A stretch of 64,000 bases of DNA from Ciborinia camelliae (lineage: Eukaryota > Ascomycota > Leotiomycetes > Helotiales > Sclerotiniaceae). Positions within the stretch are counted from its first letter, which is position 1. The number at the start of each line of letters is the position of its first letter. This document shows, one piece after another, positions 58,995 to 64,000 of this stretch. The translations under genes and the position numbers were made by a program. Below the pieces are notes generated by a model that saw nothing but the letters and a program-made list of their open reading frames with translations, made no database searches and was not told the origin of the DNA. The stretch spans positions 1,802,209 through 1,866,208 of the forward strand of contig JANPYM010000007.1 of the NCBI GenBank assembly GCA_025890175.1, written 5' to 3'.

Positions 58995-61002
58995 TTAAAT
59001 GATATGCACCTCTTCCCAGTGTGAAAGAGCCTTGTACCGAAGTTTATCGGCTTCTCTTTGCCTGCGGGCTTCAAGTCTCATGGGGGCTTCGAGTTCCATG
59101 CCCTCAGGCTGATAATCCCCTTCAACTACAGCCATCCTTCTAGCCAACGGCCCATAGCTACGAGTATAACTTTTCCACGCTATCCCAATCCTCTCATATG
59201 TGTTCTCCCTCCATTGAGGATGGTTTCTCGGGGCTAGCTGTAGGACAAGTGATTTCCTCTCAGTAACATCAAGAAGAAACACGACAAAATTTTCAACCTC
59301 CCATATCTTATCATCAAAAGAAATCACAATTTTAAAATCAAAAAAAGCTTTATCATCCCACTCGTCTGGAGCGTTTTTTAAGAAGGATGATATGCACGGC
59401 AATTGTTTCCAACTACCTGGAGATTGGTAATACCCAGAGGGAATCGTTACTATTCCTGTTCTGATAAATCCACGAGCGGTCAAACTGCCACCTTTTAATT
59501 TTCCCATAGGGTCCGTACCATCTAGCTCGGTACACACATGCTGTATGTCCAGTGTGAAAAGATTCTCATCTGGGCTAAAACGGTAGCTTACACCCCCATT
59601 AATGGAGGCCCATGACCAGGAGGGAGCACGATAGCCCGGTGACTTTGATTTTCTAGGAAAGTTGCATTCCCAAAGAAGTTGAGACATAAAGTCTCCTCGC
59701 CATAATCCTGCCAGATAATCACCGGACCATCTTTTGTGGTATTCATGAGCAATGCCTGAGAGTGCTGGGAGCCTGTCTTCGGCTCCTGTCAAGTCTCTTC
59801 GTGAGTAACCGTTGACAATATTTTCCCAGTCACCTTTTGTAAGTGTGGGAAACTGGTCAGTCCAGAAAGAGTAGCTGTCTTCATTAAACTCCATATTCCC
59901 ACATCGAAAGATTAGTTGCTCTGCAAGAAAACATAAATAACGTGGAGATAGTAATTCTTCTTGATATGCCCATCCCCTGTTATGTAAGATGGAATTTCGG
60001 GAGGCCGAACTTCCAATTGAGGGTCTGTTCGTATGCTCCAAGTATAAAACATCATCTTGAGTAACAATTCGATAGATATTTTGCTGTCTACCTTGGCGCT
60101 TGGGAATACATCCCTGGCTGCTTTCCAAGCCTATTGCGATTGTAAGCCAACTTAGGCAATAATAGGTATTCATCTTTGCAGACTCTTCATTCCAATCTTC
60201 TTCAGAGTCTTGAATGATGCACAGGCAATCGATCCATATATAATTTACCCCAAGGAGCCTCGTAAGTTCTATGGCTTCTTGGAAGCCCAAGGAGAGCTTT
60301 GAAAAATCGATACCAGTCATCATTATCAATAGTGTGCTCTTGAGGGTTCGAACCATGGTTTCTAGGGGACCCCATCTGTGGCTCAGTGCAATATAGAGCC
60401 CTTGTCGAGATGGATCCCCAAGTGGTACCGATGAGAAGTCTCTTAGTAGAATTGTAGAACCACTGACATCGACAACACGCTTTGGTAAGTCACGAGGGTT
60501 ATTGATAGATTCGTCGGTCTGACCCGATGATTTCTCTATCCACTTTTTTGCCAAGTCTGCACAATACTCTAGAGTAGGTATAACCACACTTCGGCGGGGA
60601 CCAATCTTCAGAGAAGCACGAGTTCCTACCCATGTTATCAGCATATGACGCATTAGGATAAAAAAAGCTTTACTAGCCATCATCTGTGAACAGTTCCAGT
60701 CTATAAAATCCACCTCTCTCGCCTAAACGGAAGGAAGGTTCGAATAGTGTATTGATCTCCCAAGGCAAAGCTTCACCCGTTTGCTTATCTTTGGCAAGCT
60801 TGCACATTATGCAGCTGTTCTCTATAGATGCAACTGGTTGCGATAGAGTCTCAATATTATGTCCATAATGTGATAGTAAAACATCAAAGGTGGTGCGTTG
60901 ACAAGTCACGCAAATATACCCATCCCTATAAGGAGCCATGTTCTCTTCTGGGAGACGCATTCTTTGTACAAACGGAGGTTTAAGTTTGGGAATGAAGGAC
61001 AT
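58995..61002 (-). CDS. Heterokaryon-incompatibility (HET) domain protein (about 640 aa, 2 exons)
   Basis: HET-domain proteins act in non-self recognition after hyphal fusion and can trigger cell death; individual family members have varied roles. Proposed exons are 61002-60674 and 60588-58995. The 85-bp intron (GTAAAG...CGAAG) removes a stop and joins FTDDGY to VVIPTLEYC. This is the pattern seen in HET proteins, where the Cys-bearing N-terminal region (CVTCQRTTFD, ENSCIMCKLAK) leads into PTLEYCADLAKKWI. The HET domain covers about 175-320 with YIALSHRWG, VNYIWIDCLCIIQD and NRGWAYQEELLSPR. A C-terminal region of ~300 residues with APSWSWASINGG completes the standard architecture. No NACHT or WD repeats are attached. 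The acceptor choice is the least certain point, because a nearer TAG would create an in-frame stop. It is divergent from UTP18. Confidence 0.88.
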
Positions 61003-61832
61003 TGTTTGCTATTGCTCTAGGGAATAAGGTTAACGTTGGATAACCGGAAAGGGATATATGTGAATACGTGCGTATAGGGAGGTATTCGTGATGTTGAAAA
61101 GAATGAGAAAGAGAAAGAGGTTAAAAACTTCAAAGGTGGCGAATTGGAATAGCAGTAACCTATTATTCCAGAAATCATGATGAAATTCTTAGGTATTATG
61201 CTTAGGTATTGTGCCATAGTAAGCGTCACCTTCGGCTAAAATGGTAGAATACATGATACGTGGACGTACTAGGTAGGTGTTGAACACAACTGAGCAACTA
61301 TCTAATAGGTTTTCCCATCTGGTTGGTGCAGTGGATGGTGTAGTGCAGTGCACAGCACCGAATGAGGAATACCTAAGAATGGTAGGTATATAGATCAACC
61401 AATAAGTCATTGAGCCATTGAGCCATCATACCAACTATGGTACCAGGTAGATTTACATACACTCGAGAACAGACACAAGGCGCTGGTCATGTGATAAGAA
61501 ATTTCTGAACAAATATTCCAAAAAGGTTAATACCTACTGTCTAGTAGGTAGCCTGGAGGTACATATGACACCTCATTTTGAAATGATGGATCAATGTGGT
61601 CAATCATCAATGATAGCTGGAGCTGCGAGTCAGTCTCGGTAAAATGATAGCCGGAAAGGAAGGCACGAACATTTGAAGGCTTACCCAGGTAGTTCTAGCT
61701 CGAGGCTAGCGTCACAGATATTAGTGTGCCAATAATCCCTGTACCACATCCCTGCAAAATTATTCTCCATCAGACAAAAAAAAGTTGATGAGAAAATGAA
61801 ATATACTTAAACATACAATACCCTCATCCACA
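61003..61832. other. Divergent promoter region of the HET gene and UTP18
   Basis: 830 bases without a supported frame. Several GGTAGGT/ACCTACC motifs are present. Confidence 0.45.
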
Positions 61833-63648
61833 ATGCCTCCCTCACGCTCGAAAAATTCTGCCAATGGTAGCGCAACATCGAAAAAAGATGCGCGAAAGAT
61901 TCTTCAAGAAAGTGAGGAAAGTGGAAGTGAAAATGAGAGTGTAGACATGATGGATAAGGATTCTGATGAAGAGGAGTTAGACAGACTTGTTCTCGGGGAT
62001 GGCGCAGGCTTTATGGATCAATTGGGTCAGGATATGGACTTCGAATTGGATGAAGATTCCGAAGGAGAAAAGGGTGAAGATGAGGAGCAGGGGGATGTTG
62101 GAATTGAGGGTGTTGATGACGCAGATGTATAACTTCACCCCGCGATTTCGAAGGAACTTCATTGACTCTTTTTAGCTGTTTTTCCTCGACTCCGGACCAT
62201 CCACAGTGCCTCAAGATGCATTAATACCGCGATCGCAATCAGAAGATGAAGAAGGGGGCGATGCGCTGGCTTGGGAAGATAGTGACGATGATCGATTGAC
62301 TGTATCTCTTGCTGGAAATCCTCGATTAAGGAAACTTAGAGTTAATGAAGGAGAAGATATGGTTAGTGGAAGGGAATACACAAGACGGCTAAGAATGCAA
62401 TTTGAGCGTCTCAATCCTGTTCCAGAATGGGCACAATCATCTAGGCCGACAAAACGACGTCGCAGATCATCTGCAGGCTCTGATTCTTCATTATCATCAA
62501 ATGATATGGACGCCGATGATTCCGATCTTTCAACATTGCCTCTGGCCAGGCTTCTTCAAGATGCTGGAGCCCTCACAAAAGAAGCTCCGGCGACTTCGAA
62601 ACGACCAAAACTCCGACCTGAGGTTCTTGATATTCAAAGAACGAGGGACATACCCAAAACCCAACCATCAGCCGTCACTTCCCTTTCCTTCCATCCACAA
62701 TACCCAGTTATACTTTCTTCAGGCCCATCATCAACTTTATATCTACATCACTACGCACCTACAGCCCACCCGCATCCTCATCCACAACTTACTAGCATTC
62801 ACGTCAAGAAAACCCCGATTGCCACATCGGCATTCCTTCATCCTTCTGGAGACAAAATAATTTTCGCCGGTCGACGTCGTTATTTCCATATCTGGGATCT
62901 TCCTTCTGGAGAAATTAATAAAGTCACGCGAATTTATGGTCATAAAGATGAGCAAAAGACCATGGAAAGGTTTAAGCTCAGTCCGTGTGGTCGATATATG
63001 GGTTTGATTGGCTCATCGAAAAAGGGAGGCGGTATCATAAACGTCATCGATGCAACCACTACACAATGGATAGCTTCAGCACGAATTGAAGGCAAAAATG
63101 GAGTTGCCGATTTTGCATGGTGGAAGGACGGAGAAGGATTGACTGTTGTAGGAAAGGGTGGTGAAGTAGGTGAATGGAGTATGGAATCAGGATCTTTCGT
63201 CGCCCGTTGGAATGATGATGGATCCATTGGTGCTACTGTTCTTACACTCGGTGGATCTAATGGACCTAAACAACTCGGTGGGGATCGTTGGGTAGTGATC
63301 GGGTCTCAGAGTGGTGTTGTCAATATTTACGATCGCAAGAATTTTGTCTCTGGAAACGAAATCAAGATACCCCAGAGACCTGAGCCAAATAGACGACTTT
63401 TGCAATTGACCACACCCACGAGTCATTTGCAAATCAGTCCTGATGGGCAATTGTTGGTATTTGGCAGTAGGTGGAAGAAAGATGCCTTGAGATTAGTACA
63501 TCTACCTAGTTGTACCGTGTATAAGAATTGGCCAACATCGAATACGCCATTAGGAAGAATTTCATCTGTGGCATTCGGTAGTGGAAGTGATGTCTTGGCA
63601 GTTGGTAACGAAGCTGGAAAGATTAGGTTGTGGGAAATTAGGAGTTAG
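61833..63648 (+). CDS. UTP18: U3 snoRNP / small-subunit processome protein Utp18 (588 aa, 2 exons)
   Basis: Utp18 is a WD40 protein of the UTP-B subcomplex, needed for 18S rRNA maturation in the nucleolus; its N-terminal motif recruits the exosome cofactor Mtr4 in yeast. Exons are 61833-62126 and 62176-63648. The 49-bp intron (GTATAA...TTTTTAG) splices VDDAD to LFFLDSGPS, a family-typical segment, which is why I prefer this acceptor to a CAG 31 bases further on that would break frame. The N-terminal third is acidic (DSDEEELDRLVLGDG, EDEEQGDVG). MVSGREYTRRLRMQFERLNPVPEWA is the conserved Utp18 signature before the propeller. WD-like repeats fill about residues 260-588, for example FHIWDLPSGE, GGIINVIDATT, VNIYDRKNF and the final AGKIRLWEIRS. 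Length is normal. Confidence 0.93.
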
Positions 63649-64000
63649 TGGTTTAGATGTAATGAATGTTGTGTCGGACGTGACATATTTTTGTCGAACA
63701 ATTATATCTTTGCTTGAGGAATGAAGAAATCATAGAGCTATACAAGTCTAGCTTGATCTAGTTATCTTTCCTCGAATGTGTTTTTATTGTTTCATAAATT
63801 ACCCCATAGCAAAATTACGACAGGCTATATTTGACCCCTTTTCAGTTCTATCGAGGATCATTTATTCTTATCTTTGTTGAGCATCTCCTCCCAAGGGCCT
63901 TTAGATGCTAGCATCAAGCTCTAAATTTCCAAGAGGCATAAATACAGACAGCTGTTGCAAAGTTAATCAATAAAGCTGTCCTGAATATCAACACTCGCTT
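63649..64000. other. 3' flank of UTP18
   Basis: No further gene in the remaining 350 bases. An AATAAA-like signal lies near 63968. Confidence 0.45.

Overview
The window is nuclear DNA of a filamentous ascomycete (Pezizomycotina). The evidence is short GT-AG introns with CTAAC/CTGAC-type branch sites, a HET-domain protein, an ascomycete-type Cdc25 and Utp18, and AT-only islands that look like repeat-induced point mutation (RIP) of old transposons. Codon use, AT content and protein style suggest Leotiomycetes, perhaps a Sclerotiniaceae relative. That placement is inference.

Layout. (1) 0-8.3 kb is a small gene cluster. It holds two unrecognised low-complexity proteins on the + strand (437-856, 1364-2590), a pair of diverged tandem paralogues on the - strand (3200-4192, 5026-5646), the GINS subunit Sld5 (three exons, - strand, 6664-7517) and a U6 snRNA gene (- strand, about 8066-8218) that carries a 53-bp spliceosomal intron. 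(2) 8.3-13.7 kb shows no gene I can support. A GH16-type glucanase lies at 13719-14516 (- strand). (3) 14.5-44.1 kb is nearly 30 kb without a supportable gene. It is a transposon graveyard. I identify a 569-bp hAT-type element with telomere-like repeats inside it (16168-16736), an AT-rich island with a copia-type solo LTR and two arrays of one 15-bp minisatellite (about 19.6-20.9 kb), and a 640-bp hAT-type MITE with its own minisatellite (22189-22828). Further along are a 490-bp Tc1/mariner-type MITE (26691-27180), a 2.9-kb AT-only element with short inverted ends (31176-34100) and a 2516-bp element with very long terminal inverted repeats and an exact 10-bp flanking duplication (35886-38401). 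Simple-sequence DNA fills much of 28-31 kb. (4) 44.1-64 kb is a normal genic arm. It carries Cdc25 phosphatase (four exons, + strand), a DHA1-type MFS transporter (two exons, - strand), a conserved-looking repeat-containing protein of unknown role (two exons, + strand), a HET-domain protein (two exons, - strand) and the ribosome-biogenesis factor Utp18 (two exons, + strand).

The genes do not form one pathway. Sld5 (replication initiation), Cdc25 (mitotic entry), U6 (splicing) and Utp18 (18S rRNA processing) are housekeeping functions. GH16, MFS and HET genes are typical accessory genes of filamentous fungi. The most interesting items are the intron-bearing U6 gene and the set of structurally well-defined, target-site-flanked non-autonomous elements from at least three transposon classes packed into one gene-poor block. 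I found no gene cluster that looks like a novel defence or biosynthetic system. Exon boundaries were assigned by hand from splice signals and reading-frame continuity and need transcript support.
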